From the NCBI RefSeq assembly GCF_907165205.1, contig NC_058191.1, forward strand, positions 31,576,064 through 31,640,063: a DNA stretch of 64,000 nt, given 5' to 3'. How positions within the stretch are numbered: the first letter of the stretch is position 1; every line of letters starts with the position of its first letter. Source of the stretch: Coccinella septempunctata (Eukaryota > Arthropoda > Insecta > Coleoptera > Coccinellidae). The notes below the pieces were generated by a model. That model did not search any database, was not told the DNA's origin, and saw nothing but the letters and a program-made list of their open reading frames with translations. The position numbers were made by a program, and so were the translations under genes. Shown here piece after piece: positions 48,601 to 61,520 of this stretch.

Positions 48601-50399
48601 ATTTTCACGGTCCTATTAACTGGAATGGTCCTTCGATATTCTTGATAGAAGAAAATCACCTCATCAAGGACATGGAATATTCGGTCTTTAAATTCAAACT
48701 TAAAATAACTTGAAAAAATCTGGATTGAACTTCAGTCAGTCTAGTTTGAACTTCTAATATTCCGAATGTGTATTTATTGCCTTTGAATGATACTAATTAA
48801 TTAATTATTTAGTTAATTGATTAGTTAATTTGAGTCGAACTAGATTCAACTACGCCGACAGATTCGCCTTTATTTACAGATCTATACCTTACGAGTAGAT
48901 TCGTCTTTTATTCACTCACCCACTACTGTTATGATCACTGATTTAACATTATACCTTTCCAACAACACCAAGAATAGTAGGTGTACATATATCATGAAAA
49001 ACTGTCATAAAATCAATTAGCATCTTTAACTTTTATGCAACCCACTGTGACCTAAAATCTACTTTATTATTGTGATTGAATACCTAAATAAAATAAAATT
49101 GAATAAATGAAATGAAGTGTATCGAATAGTTGGTTCGTTACCCACTTTTTAAACAGATAAAAATATCCAAAATAGAATAACAGCTAGGAGTGAAAAATTC
49201 GAAAATGACTTCTTCGTCAATGACATTTGAACATTTGAATCAAACAAATCAAATTCTTGTGAGAATTTTCTCTTCTTCTGATAACAAATGCCTCGATCAT
49301 TTCTTCGGCATTTCTAAGTTATCCGCAAATACTGCCAAAAGAAACAAAATAAAATGACAAAATGATGAAAGTTTTCCATTTTTATATTAATTTCTTACTT
49401 TATCTTATTTGTTGAACGAATGCTTTGTGTGATGTTCATTATCATCTTCCTTATTTTTTTATGTTGTTTATAGTATTAATATATTGAATCTATAAAATCT
49501 CTTCTACTTCCATACCTTATTTTGAAGCTTGTTTCTTCACTTTTGATTTAGTTGAACCCTATATAGTGGTATCAATTCCGAAGGAACATATTTATTTTTT
49601 TATACAGTTTTTCACGACAAAAGATAAGACTCAGAGAGAAAAAAGAAATACGAAATAATGGGATTATTTTCTGGTTCTAAATTTTTGTCCAATTTCGTGG
49701 CGTCTAAATGATTGAACTAGAATGCTAGGATTGAAAGTGTAGAAAAAAGTTTGGGAGATGTGAGATTGAGATTCAACATTTCTATGTTTATCCTTAGATT
49801 ATAAGATGGCATAACATGTGAAAAACATATTATTTTGCAACACGATAAAATAAAAAAATAAGGAATATGAATGAAATTAGCTTACGAATTTGAAAAAACC
49901 TACCTCTATCCTACTAATCAATAAAGATTGTGTTTTTCTATCGTGTTGTTTTTTATATTTCTCAATCCTTTTCATGATAAGATTCAGAATATGATTTTTT
50001 TGTATATTCCAATTTATGGATGCAGTGTCACGAAAATGCGAAAAATTCAGGAGTGGATAAACAGAATCTCTGTAGCAGTTCGAGTGTTGAAATTGCTCAT
50101 AAAATACCGAAGGGGTATATCACCTGTGCAACGAGGGGCGGTGGAACGAAACATGGAACTCGGGCGGGAGCAGGATTTCTGCATTAATCTCCTTTTTTAC
50201 TGAAAAAAGTAGCCGGCAATCGCAGTGAGACAAAGAGGTCCAAGAGATGTTTTTAGATAGGAAAAAAAAAACCAAGCCCGCACACCTCGCGCGTATTGAT
50301 TCCAGCGACAGCTCGGTGACATTCTTTATCAATACGTCACAGCTCATATTTCAAGTTCTCTTGCATCCGCCCTCAGAGTTACAAAGAAACTAACTTCTT
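45700..50399. other. Intergenic, repeat-bearing
   Basis: No supportable gene. At 47.48-47.64 kb two direct copies (about 92-95 bp apart) share CTGAGTGC and GGGTTTTCACACCAGCA. An uninterrupted 107-codon plus-strand frame follows at 47945-48268 and is Asn/Leu/Ile-rich with no recognised motif. Together these may be part of one unidentified mobile element. The rest is AT-rich. Confidence 0.45.
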
Positions 50400-50743
50400 T
50401 CGGTAGCTCGGGGTGGGAGAAAGCGTTGATTGTTTCGGAGGGGAACCAATGGGAAGGCGGGGCGCAACTGCGCCAACCAATAGACGCAGCTAAGGTTGCG
50501 ACTGGATTGAGACCGCCTTTCGGCACTTGCAGAAGTTTTTCCAAATGTTTTTATTTATTACATTTGTATCCGTCGAGTGTACCGGTCGGCTCATCTGGAG
50601 TGTACCGCGTTGCGCGATCATTGTACACTGCCCCGCCCGCGCCAGAGACAAACAAACAGTTCTAAGTTCACTGTTGCGACATATCTGCTTGTGCCTAGGT
50701 GATGGACTTCGGTTCCGAGTGAGTTCAGGTGTTTTCGCGTGTG
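50400..50743 (+). promoter_or_regulatory. dac promoter / 5' UTR, GC- and CpG-richer island
   Basis: The 340 bases before the dac start are clearly richer in GC and CpG than the flanks, as is common for developmental gene promoters. No TATA box stands out. Overlapping frames on both strands here are composition artefacts. Confidence 0.45.
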
Positions 50744-51435
50744 ATGCTAATGATGGACAATAACGCAATGGACTCTGCCAGTGATCACAGTAGCCATGCG
50801 TCTTCAGCTTCTCCAGTCGTCGCTATTAAACATTCGCCTTCGCCTCCACACAACAACAATAACCTCAATATGTCGAATAATCATAATCAGATACACAGTC
50901 CAAGACAGGCTAGTCCTCTGGGACCTCCGATGACGATGGGACACAATCTCAGTCCACCTCCAGTTTCCTCCGCGAGTTTAGCCAGAGGCATGAGTCTCAG
51001 CCAGTTTCATCCACCCGGTCTTGGACTTCTGAATTCCTTAGGGGCCGTTTTGCATAGTCCCCTGGATCTCATGGCAGCTCATCACGGGCCTCCAAGGTCC
51101 TACAATAGCCCGCCGCCAATTTCCACGTCGGACCCTACAGCAAACGAGTGTAAACTCGTAGATTACAGAGGACAAAAAGTGGCCGCTTTCATCATAGCCG
51201 GTGACACGATGCTCTGCCTGCCTCAGGCCTTCGAACTGTTCCTCAAACACCTTGTCGGTGGCTTACACACTGTTTACACTAAACTGAAACGTTTGGACAT
51301 TGTACCCTTAGTTTGTAACGTAGAACAAGTCAGGATCCTCAGGGGCCTTGGCGCCATACAGCCTGGTGTCAACAGATGCAAGCTGTTGTCATGCAAAGAC
51401 TTCGATACGTTATTCAAAGACTGCACCACAGCCAG
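50744..51435 (+). CDS. dac: dachshund, first coding exon (partial gene)
   Basis: Nuclear transcriptional cofactor of the retinal determination network (with eyeless, eyes absent and sine oculis), also used in legs and brain. The exon encodes 230 residues plus two bases. The N-terminal 130 residues are Ser/Pro/His/Asn-rich and low complexity. From about residue 134 the SKI/SNO/DAC DNA-binding domain begins: YRGQKVAAF, LCLPQAFELFLKHLVGG, TVYTKLKRLDI, PLVCNVEQVRILRGLGAIQP and GVNRCKLLSCKDF. The exon ends at CCAG|GTACG inside the TTAR codon, where the family continues with RPGRPPKR, so the rest of the gene lies beyond the window. ATG codons at 50744, 50750 and 50753 are all possible starts. Confidence 0.95.
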
Positions 51436-52736
51436 GTACGTTTTTGGAAAAATTTAATTTATCGTAGACGTAGCCGAAATTACGAACCTAACTTTCGGTC
51501 TTGGATCGAATTAAGCTGAAACCAAAGCAACGAACTCCTTCGAGGGTGGAAGTCCGGCGAACCCTTTAATTTTCCCCCTTAGTCCCCTAGAATTTGCGAC
51601 GTTTACATCTGTAGAATTCCTTGAATAATAGAGTATCTACGATTGCAATTTCGGTATCCCCTTAGCTTAGGCATCCGAAGCAGACAATCGCTTATGATAT
51701 ATGCAGTCTATAAATACTAACTGGGGCATCAAACCCTCCGCCAGCATCCGATATAATTATAAAGGCAATAAAACAAGGGGAAACAAATGGAAAAGATCCC
51801 CTTCCGTACTTATCTCCGATCCACGTTGCGGAGGCTGTTGATTCAATATTAACATGCTGTTTCCGATGACGGTGTCTGTTCTGGATGGCGTTATTGGATA
51901 GCGTTTCCCTGATTAAAGACCAAGCAGATAGGAAAATTACAGTGACTGTAATTTCAACCATGTTGAAGATGAATTCAATGACACAAACACAGTTCAGAAT
52001 TTACCATGTAGATATCATTAATGAGATGAAAATCTGACAGTCGGCAGAACTCAGAATTTATGAGTATCCTCCATCCTATTGATATAGAGAAAATTGAGAA
52101 ATTGCGAAAATGTAAAGGTGGAATGGAAGAGCCTGGATAGAGTTTTTAAATGATTGAATGAATCGACTCTGCGCTGCTCCTTACTAAGGCGTTTCGAACT
52201 ATCTATCATGGAATTTCAAAATCAACGCCCACTGTCATGTTACAATCATTTATACCTATTGTTGTCTCTATGGACAAAAAAACTGAACAAGAAACAGAAT
52301 ATTCTTCTTTTCTCTGTTTTCAACCAGGTTGTGTATCGAAGATTTCTTTCAACAGTCTCCATCCATCTAGTAGAGGCACTCACATGGAAGACGGAGAACC
52401 TAAAACATAAAATTTGAGCGCCCATCCTGAACCGCCTACTGCATTGTTACGAACCATAAATTCTATCACCAACAATGCAGACGTTTTCGTCAAGCACGGT
52501 TGCCAGCATTGTTTAATCGGACAGTTATTGGCCCAGTTGAAAAATCGACCAAAAACATGGCTCGTGCGACCAGATCAACAGACATAAAAAGTCCGTTTCG
52601 CTGTCAATCCTTGCCTCCTTGTGGCCGGACAATAAATAACAATGTGATTTTCTTGAACACGCTGTAGGACTGGCCGATACTCACGGTGGTTTAATGGCTA
52701 GGCGTAACTGCCGGACTGTATTTATTTAAGAATGAT

Positions 52737-53568
52737 TTAAGGTCGATTCATATTATACGTTCCGCTCAGTTCAGGCCGGCGGAAGGATCATTAGCCGTTG
52801 ACGGAGGTTGCGTTCATATTATCAGTCACGATCGTCTCAGTCACCTTCCGCTTCGTGTGTCGTGAATCTTCGGTTGCATTCGAATCGACCAGTACTTGAC
52901 ACATGAAGCTTTTCATTTTGATCAAAACAGTACAAGAAGGACCCTTAAAAATATTGTTAAATTATCAGTATTATTATTTTCGTTGTTTCTCTTACGTGCC
53001 CTATCTCATAGGACGTAAACCCTTTAACTTCTGCTAAAAATAAAATTGCTGCAATTACGCCTGAATGAATGATGTGCTTTTGCATTATTGTTAGACGAAG
53101 ATGAAGAGGAACAAAAAGTCGGTAAAAAGATTGGGTGTCTAACCAATATTTGAAAAGAGGAAAGTTGAAGGTGAATATTGGACATTATAAAAAAAATTGG
53201 TCCACACATCATGGCTATTTTAGAATGAACAGGATATCATTTCGATTATATAGGGTGAAAAATTTCGCTATTAATACAAAAAAAAGTTCAAAGAAGCTTT
53301 CACAACAAAGGAAATCCCTCGATTGACTGAGCTGAACTGAGCGATTGCTTATTCATATTATACGTTCAGTCTCGTTCAGTCCAACCACGCCCTTCAGCCC
53401 ATCCGCAAAATATTCTCTGGAAGAATACCGTCGGACGGTCGTAAGCGTGCCGATAGGTGCTGAAGAGTCGGAGACGGATAGTATGAATTAGTCCATATAA
53501 AACACATTGAAAGATATTTTGGCTGAACTGAACTGAACTGAGACGGACGGATAATATGAACTGACCTT
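52737..53568. mobile_element. Nested MITE-like elements with related terminal repeats
   Basis: The left end (AAGGTCGATTCATATTATACG then CTCAGTTCAG, from 52739) is matched in inverse at the right end (CTGAACTGAACTGAACTGAG then GGATAATATGAACTGACCTT, to 53568). Internal relatives of TTCATATTAT with CTCAGTC/GTTCAGTC occur near 52812 and 53352, suggesting one element inserted in, or next to, another. TTAA on the left and TTTA on the right could be a decayed TTAA target duplication. Confidence 0.65.
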
Positions 53569-54562
53569 TAGACCGGTGGAAATGTATTCTTTCATTTATT
53601 TATTGTTCACTTTGTGTTTTCGTACATTGTTGGTTAAGGCTTGTTAGTAAAGGCGGATTAAGCTAGTGTTTTATCTCGGCCGTTGGAAATATTTTGATTT
53701 AACTTAATCGGAAGGATGTCTGTAAGTTCCAACCAAAAACTGTTCAAGTTGAAAAATTGCCAGTCATCAAGAGTTTCTTCCTGATATTCGTATCTTATTT
53801 CGGTTGATGACAATTTTTCATTCTTCAATCAGGAGATTAGAAAAGCACGAATCATCAACGAACTGTGAATATACAGTGGTAGCATTCCTCATCCCAACCA
53901 CACAAATCATCTTTTTACCTCGGCATGAAAGATGCTCTTTAGCCGGTGACTAATGACGGTTTCGGCCGCGACTTGTATTTTTTCATACCGATACAAATAA
54001 GGCCCTGTTGGAACCAATCGTCGGAATAATACCCAATATATCCGAACACAATAGTGTTAATATTTGTATTAGGCCGATCGGTAGCAGCCGAAAGCGAGGA
54101 TAAAGCTGGCTCTCGCCGGGACGCCAGATCTTGATCTTGGAGATATATCTGGTTTTATTATAACCCAAGCGTTAATAGGTTCTGTCAGGTCGCAGTTGGA
54201 CTTATCATTCCTCCAACAATTCCGAGTGTAACCGTCATAATTTATTGATATTTTGGCGCCATATAGTCCCTCCGGGTGACCTGAGGTCCGTTCCTTTTTT
54301 TAATTGGACCTATTTGACCTGCTTTATGCCGCCAGGGATGGGAATATTCGCGTGAAAATTATCACCAATAATGATCGAATTCAAAAGAAAACGGTGGACG
54401 AAATTTTGAAAGAAAAATACCGAGGCTTTTACTGACATGGACATGCCTTCAATGGACGAGTTCAGAAACCTTGCCAACCTCAAGAAAACTCTCGAAATGG
54501 AAACCAATTTTTTATTAAATTATGATTGTGCCTTTCGGTTGCCTCGATCATTTGACAATTTT

Positions 54563-54865
54563 AGTGTTTTGACATCATTCGTTTTTTCTTTGTTTTCTCA
54601 ATATGGTTTCGTCAATTAGTAAGATGTTCTTTGGTACTAAAAAAGCTTTGTACTAAATCTAAGCTAATTCGAAATGACTGATTTTGACACTTGTGCCGGA
54701 TATCACAAATTTATATCGTTGATTTGGGGGTTTTGATATTATTTGGGAATTTTTGTTTGTTTTTTTCTCACATTTATGGTTTCGCCAAAAAATATCTCAA
54801 CTATAGTATAAGATGTTCTGTGGTTGTATTAAGTATACAAGCTTCGTATCAACTCTATGTGAGAT
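54563..54865 (+). repeat. Degenerate tandem duplication
   Basis: Two related blocks, about 54563-54680 and 54727-54865, share GTTTTGA, a T-rich stretch, ATGGTTTCG(T/C)C and AGTA(T)AAGATGTTCT(T/G)TGGT in the same order. Heavily diverged. Confidence 0.5.
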
Positions 54866-57587
54866 GGCACTTTACTAGTTTTTTCATGACGAAATCATCA
54901 GTGGTATGAAGAAAAAATTCCAAATAATGTCGAAAAACCTTATCTGAAAACACAATATAAATTTGTATCACTTGGATTTAATAGACAGCACTAGAAAATA
55001 AAGAATTAGTTATAACTGATATAGTCTATTCACAAGTCAATTGAATAAACTATAGGTACCTACCTACACTAGGTTTCAGAAATTAATATCGAGCATATTT
55101 TTTTGAATGAATTTTTTGAATAAAATCGACAAAGAAAATAACAGATGAAAAAGAGATCTCTGATAAGATTGAGTTAGGTATGTATATACCTGGTTTTGAT
55201 TGATTGTAAACTATTTTGCAACTCTGATAAATCATTCCACAGTCATGAAATACTTGAGTACCTAAAGTAATCTTGATGAAGAAAAAAATTAAATATCTAT
55301 TTATTCTTTTCTTCCACCTTAACTTTTTATTACTGTTTATGTTCATATCATTCACAAAGACTATCAATTATTTTTTCTTGTAGTATATATGTAGAGAGTT
55401 ATGAATTGGACGGTCATGAGGTATTTTCATAGTTCTTGTCATGAATGGTGTTTGCGAACTACCTCATTAGTTGCAATGAACGATCCGCGTTCATCCTTCA
55501 GGATTCAGGAAGATCCCGACTCTCATCCCCAACTAGTTCCACTTATCTGGGCGATTGCATGGAGGACTCTCCTGATGTTTGAATATTTCATCCATTTTCT
55601 GCGGGAGCAATCATGGCCTACCAGCAACATGTTATATTTTTGTCAGAATTTAAATGGGTTTTTGTAGCACTTACGAGGTTCGGCTTTTGTGGGATGAGAT
55701 TAACTCTTTTCATCGTCCGTACATGTCCAGTTATTATGCTTTTCTTAGGTATTAGCGTACCGCAAGGGGTGTACGTATGTTTTAAAATTAATTGCATACC
55801 TCTTAGTGGACGAGATTGCGTTCATTTATCCTTTATTCATGTGAGCGGAGAAGGATTTTTTTCAGCGACGTTGAACGCTTGCAACTCCTCAGTCTAGGGC
55901 CGTGTACGGACGAGAATCGTTTCTGGTTAATTAATTAATGATGAATGAGTCCAGAAAATTGTTCCATTACGCGGGAGAGATTACCATCGCATGGTATCAT
56001 TGAATGAGAAATGTTCTCAGTACCGCCTAATCCCAGTGTCCTCAAAACAACGCTTCTCAGTTTTCAGTTTTTAATCTCCCCTGAAAAACCTTCCATTTTC
56101 GCTCTTTAAAGTTCTCAATTTAACCGACTGGTTAACTTGGAAATAAGCGAACTATTTTTGGTTTAAAAATGCATCCCCCTAAAAAGCTTTATTTGAAGGA
56201 AATATAAAAATGAAGAAGGCATGGGTTGTTTCATTTGAATTTTTTATATATTTTATTCACAGCAGATTTGCAATCATAAAAATGTTGGTTGAAAATAAGG
56301 TAAAATTAAGGCTGTGTGTAAGCCGTTACTTCATCGGAAACGTAGAGATTCCAAATTATTCCTGTACCAATTGCGTTTTCGTAAATAGAAATCCGCCATT
56401 TCGAAAAAAATCTCGAATAGGACCAATTTTCGTTCTGTTCATCGAATGAATATCATAGAAATACCAGCGATGCTTTATGGCGTGAAACCGGCGTACGCAA
56501 ATGAGATCTGCTGAATCGACCAAAATCAAATCGATTGATAACTGCCAGATCCTTCTCGAAGAACGTTATAACGTTTTGAGGCATATGCCCATTTCTATTT
56601 ACTAAATGAAATGTTCACAAAAAGCGTAAGAATATGCGATATTCTGGACGTCTTCCATCGGCATCGGAACCATCATGGCCACAGAGTGTGATTGATTCAT
56701 CGTATTTCACAATCCTTCATAGTTTTCAGGTTATTTGAATATTTCCAAAACAATAATATATAAGTATGCGAAAACTTTACATTGCCATGTCTTCCGAGAA
56801 CATAATTGATCACACATATAATGTCTGCCACTTTGCCGAATGCCGAGCATATGATCTGTCAGTCTATTGTGAGATACATGTAGGTTAATGTCAGATTGAC
56901 TGAAGACAAGTTGACACCGATCACAGAGCGCGGTTGGTATGAAATTTTTTGGCCTCGGAAAGTATGAATTTTTTATATATTTATTTTTTAGGACGAATCG
57001 GCCCTAATAGTTAGTTCTCTCTGCCAGGGCGAATACTTAAAACGCTTACTAATAGTAGTGGTGATAGAAATAGGCATAAATTGTATTTATACATTCTTAA
57101 TAGTCTGAGATAAAAGGAAGGGAATACTGACTTAGGGATTAGCGACTTAGCGATTCACATATTCGAAAATGAATCCAAATTCTCATTTTAGAATCTTCAC
57201 CTTCTAAATTGTCCCTGTGAGCATTTCAAATAATCAAAAAAAAAATAAATTTAATGAATCTACTTCTGTGCAACTGAATGGACGATGTTTATCAATGAAT
57301 CCGGCTCCCCTGGCTTCAAATCCAGAATGAATGAAATGCGAAATCGGAACGCAAAGCAAACACCGAAACAGTCGGCATCAGAAAATAGAAATTGAAACGT
57401 ACGCATGCCGTCTGGTATGGAAGAGAGACGGAAACTGGATTTTCATTCAGCAGAAAGAGAAACCGGGGGGGTCCCCAAGGATCACCGCCAGACTGTTTGG
57501 CTGGAATTGACTACAACCTGTGGATTCGAGAGATAAATCTCCCGGTACAATGACTATTTCCTCGATTCGCATTTGTATGCCCCCTGT

Positions 57588-57610
57588 TCGCCGCCGCCGC
57601 CGCCACCGCC
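57588..57610. repeat. CGC trinucleotide run
   Basis: CGCCGC repeated with one CAC interruption. It gives an Arg run in a minus-strand frame that is not otherwise gene-like. Confidence 0.7.
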
Positions 57611-58109
57611 AACTGTGGGAATTGTACCAGTTAAATCCACTGCCGGTTAAATGCCTCTTTTCACGGCTATTGTTTCCTCCCTGACGCCTGGTTAATTCAC
57701 TGTTCATTGCGAAAATAGCTTTCTCCCGTTTATTCAATCTGGATCTCTGCCCGAATAATTTGTAATGAATTCTAACCATGACATTATGACGGCTTTTATT
57801 GCAACATCAAAAACTAATGAAAGTTGATATAGAGGCATTTATTCACCTCACATTGCCATGCAAATTAGAGAATAACAAACGGCACAATGAACGTTTCCAC
57901 AAAAGTCGCCAGTGATTGTATAAAATACATAAAATAACTATTGAAGTTCCTTCAATAGTATGGCCTTTTCGTGAATGTACCTATCTAAGTTATAATTCAT
58001 ATTAGCAGGCTAGGAAGATCCACCCGTACCTGATTTGGCTCAAAAAACCAAAATGAAATGAATTCCCTAAATACCGTGGTCAATCGTTCTATGAGTCGAA
58101 TAGGTACTT

Positions 58110-58230
58110 CCCACCATTTTCTGTGAGCGGTGCTAACCTCATTTCTGTCAAACTGACGTTAGAAACGTCAAGCTATTCTGTGTTCGTGGATTTGTTCACT
58201 TTTGCGTTTGGCGAACGTCAAAAGTGTCAA
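58110..58230 (+). repeat. Interspersed repeat copy (partner at 61.40-61.52 kb)
   Basis: Shares GTGCTAACCT, AGAAACGTCA, TCTGTG..C.TGGATTT and CACTTTTGCGT-like blocks in the same order and orientation with 61400-61520. Unidentified short dispersed element. Confidence 0.55.
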
Positions 58231-58414
58231 CTCTCATGCTCTTTTTGGCCTTTTTCCATAGATATCCTGGGCCGAGATTGTTACCTGGGAAACGACTTTC
58301 GATTTGCAAAGATCATTGACTGTGTCGGCGAAAAATTAAAAATGAATGATATCTGTGAATGGACGGTTTTTTACTTCATTATACTCGGCGGACAGATATG
58401 GTGTTCCTGAAGTG

Positions 58415-59093
58415 TATACAGGGAGAGTCTTTGAATCGTACAAATATATTAACACCAGATACTTGAGGTCGAAAGAAACACTTTTTTCCTTTAGCATTTT
58501 TTCCGAGTCGGCTCGGTTTAAAAGATACAGGCTGTTGAAATCCAATAAAAAAATTTATTTTTAGTTCTATCTCACAAACGGTTTTATCGAATGAAATGAA
58601 TTTTGGAATATAGTTTTTCATTTTTTTGATGAAACTTTTTCAAACACAAGATATCACCTACTTCTTGCAGTTTTCTCATTATGACCATTACGTACCATAA
58701 AAATACCAGAAATTCATAGAATACAACTCTTGAAACTAAGTTGGACGCTATCTAATGAATATTTGAACGTTTTGCGAAATAAAAGTATTCCTTACCTTTT
58801 CTCGTATAATGCGCCGTTTTCGGGAAATTTGATGTTCAAAAATTACAAATTATCTGAGAAATTTGAAAAATTGTTTACTTTGGCTGAATACAACTCTGTT
58901 CGAAAGATTAAGCTAGTTATTCTGAAGTTTTTTTGTTTTTCCAGGGGTGGCACAGCTCATTATGAAAACTTAAAATAGGTATATCTTTTTATCGGGGCCG
59001 AATCGGAAAAAATGGTATAGGAAAAAGTGTTTCTTTTGACCTTAAGAATCTACTTTTAAAATATTCGTACAAGTCAAAGACTCACCCTGTATA
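58415..59093. mobile_element. Non-autonomous element with about 115-bp terminal inverted repeats
   Basis: The left arm (TATACAGGGAGAGTCTTTGA at 58415, through GAAAGAAACACTTTTTTCC and TTTTTTCCGAGTCGGC to about 58535) and the right arm (GCCGAATCGGAAAAAATGG through TTTTGACCTTAAG to TCACCCTGTATA at 59093) are imperfect inverted copies. Ends TACAGGG...CCCTGTA flanked by TA suggest a TA target duplication, as for Tc1/mariner-type MITEs. No transposase inside. Confidence 0.75.
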
Positions 59094-61399
59094 AGCCAAA
59101 CAGTTTTCATCATGAGAAAAAGAATTTCAGCAGATGTTATTACAATTCAGTTTAGGGAAAAAATCTCAGATATGAAAAGGTGTGTGATTTGTGATTTCAC
59201 GAAATAAGCTGATTTTCAAATATTAATTGCTTGGTCCCTAGCTGCAGAAGAACTCCAAAAAATTAATAAAAATTACTTTCGTGAAGGGTTATCGACATTA
59301 CTCCAGAGTTGTGAAGTAATGAGGTGAAATTTCAGTGGCGATAATATCATGTCTTCGGAAACCATGAAAAAACATGTCAACACTACTGATTAATAGTGGC
59401 ATCGTTAGCATTAGAGGAAATAACTGCCGTAAGATGTTATCATCCGGTAATAGCCATGAACAAACTCCTAAATGTCCCAACGATTAACATAAGGCAGGTA
59501 ACGGTTTCTATGCAGAAGACCGTCGATCTCGGTTTTAATCGGACAAACACACGTCCAGTCCGCAGCTTATTAAAAACAAATTAGCAATATACTTCTCAAG
59601 ACATTCCGAGGGGGTTGATGCGTCCGAGGTAGCGTTCTTCATCATCTTTTCATTAACATAAACGGAAAGCATTAAAATTGTATTAAACGTGTGGCAGATG
59701 TTCCACCGGTGCGGATTTGCTGCCGAACAAAACCTAAAAAACCACGGGTAGCACGCATAGCGACCTCATTTTGTGAAACTGTGCGCGCTTTTAAAAAACC
59801 GAATCATTTTTCGAGTGCAATGAGCCGAATCATATTCTACGGACCTATGAACCTTATGAAAAGGCTTTGTTGAGCTCGGTATGCCGGGCAATATAATCGG
59901 ATACTGCATACAAAGAGATGCTACTGTATAACTGTCTGTATGGAGCAACCACCCTCCCTGGCATAAATATCTGTTTCCCTGCCTAACCCCAGTTATTATT
60001 TTAATCTCGCTGCAACGTATGTATTTATTTGCCTGTGATAATAACCTCCAGTATCATTTCTCATGAATTTGAGCACGCTTAGGTGGTCATTTAGGAATTT
60101 TTCCATTCTTTCCCGTGGGTATCCCACGGATGTTCAGGGAAAAACTCGTTGTTGTTTCTTCTTGTCGCCTCCAGTGGTCTCAGATTTATGAAAACTTCGA
60201 ATAATTTTTGAGCATCTACATTCACCCTGCTACCCCTGAACGAATGCAATTCGATATTGCGGCTTTAGCCTTTGGCATATTGTGCATATATTATATTATA
60301 ACATTATATAGATTCCCGAGGTCAATCAAAACCTTTCCTCTATTTTTTTTTTGTTTCGAAGTCTAAAATGAATAAAGAGATAGGTGTTCAAAGCATAGGG
60401 CGTATGACAAAGAAGAGCTCAAAAATAGATTCTAGACACAATTGCTTATTCTGGAATATCAACAGCTTAGATCAGAAGAGTCTAGGCATTTTCTTGGCTT
60501 GACTATCTTTTCGATGGCCTGTTGTGCCAAAATTGTAGGTTCCGAATCAAATTTACTAGAATTCAGTTCAAAGAAAGGTTTCTGTACAGTTTTTTTGGCC
60601 ATCAGAGAAGACAAAACTAGACAGAATCAGTTTCAGAGATAGGCATGATCCTGGTAACGCTCCTTGTATTACTGTAAAGATACAAGATTTTCAGATAGGT
60701 GTACGTTATGAATTGTAACAGAACTCTCGCAATTCAGATACCCGTATTATTTTCACCTGAAGTCTGACACTGAATCGTCCTCCAATTAGAAACCGTCGCC
60801 AGCGATGTTCAGATGTTCACTTCCTACAACGCAGGATAACCACAGACAAATTTATAGCAGTAGGCCGTTGCGGGTATCATTGCGTGCCTTGATATCTTAT
60901 TTCAAGCCATTACGAACTCGTTCTCTGCGCCTCTCCGATGAATTATTATATACATTTCCACTAATGAACTAACTTTTGATCAACACAAAGACGACTCGAA
61001 CAAAACACGTATCCTTTTATGGATGCCATCGCACAATACTATTATTACGGAGGATTGTTTTCTCCTCCACCACGACTGTCAAGGAGATGTATTTTGCTGG
61101 CCGATAATAACTCCAGTGATTTATTCCGATATAACACCTGAGGAAAGTTCATTTGGTGAGATCTCATCCAAATAAGCGTGTTCAATCAACTGAACAACCA
61201 CAAGTTTATGAACGGCGCCATATCAGAAAGCAGAAACAGAGTGGAGCCACAACTTAAATACTTAAACTAGTAGGTCAGGAGATCTACCTTTTCAGTAAAT
61301 TTACCTTTGCTCAAAAAAAACATGAAGAAACTAATTTCAAGCATACTGGGGCCAACAACACTTCTCTTCGATCTATAAGTTGAATATATTCAGCCCCGT

Positions 61400-61520
61400 C
61401 TGTCATCAGTGCTAACCTTACTTTCGTAAAATGACAAATGACACAGGTCAGTCAGATTCGCAAGAAACGTCAGGCGGGTGTTTACTCTGTGATCCTGGAT
61501 TTCTTTACTTTTGCGTAAGT
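61400..61520 (+). repeat. Interspersed repeat copy (partner at 58.11-58.23 kb)
   Basis: Second, diverged copy of the block at 58.11 kb, with an extra insertion of about 20 bases near TGACACAGGTCAG. Confidence 0.55.

Noticed and set aside
50120..50768. Several frames on both strands just upstream of dac
   Set aside because: They coincide with the GC-rich promoter island. Only the dac frame carries a known domain.
55401..55897. Two overlapping plus-strand frames (88 and 94 codons) in dac intron 1
   Set aside because: Different frames, no motif, no flanking splice sites that continue dac (the expected next residues are RPGRPPKR).
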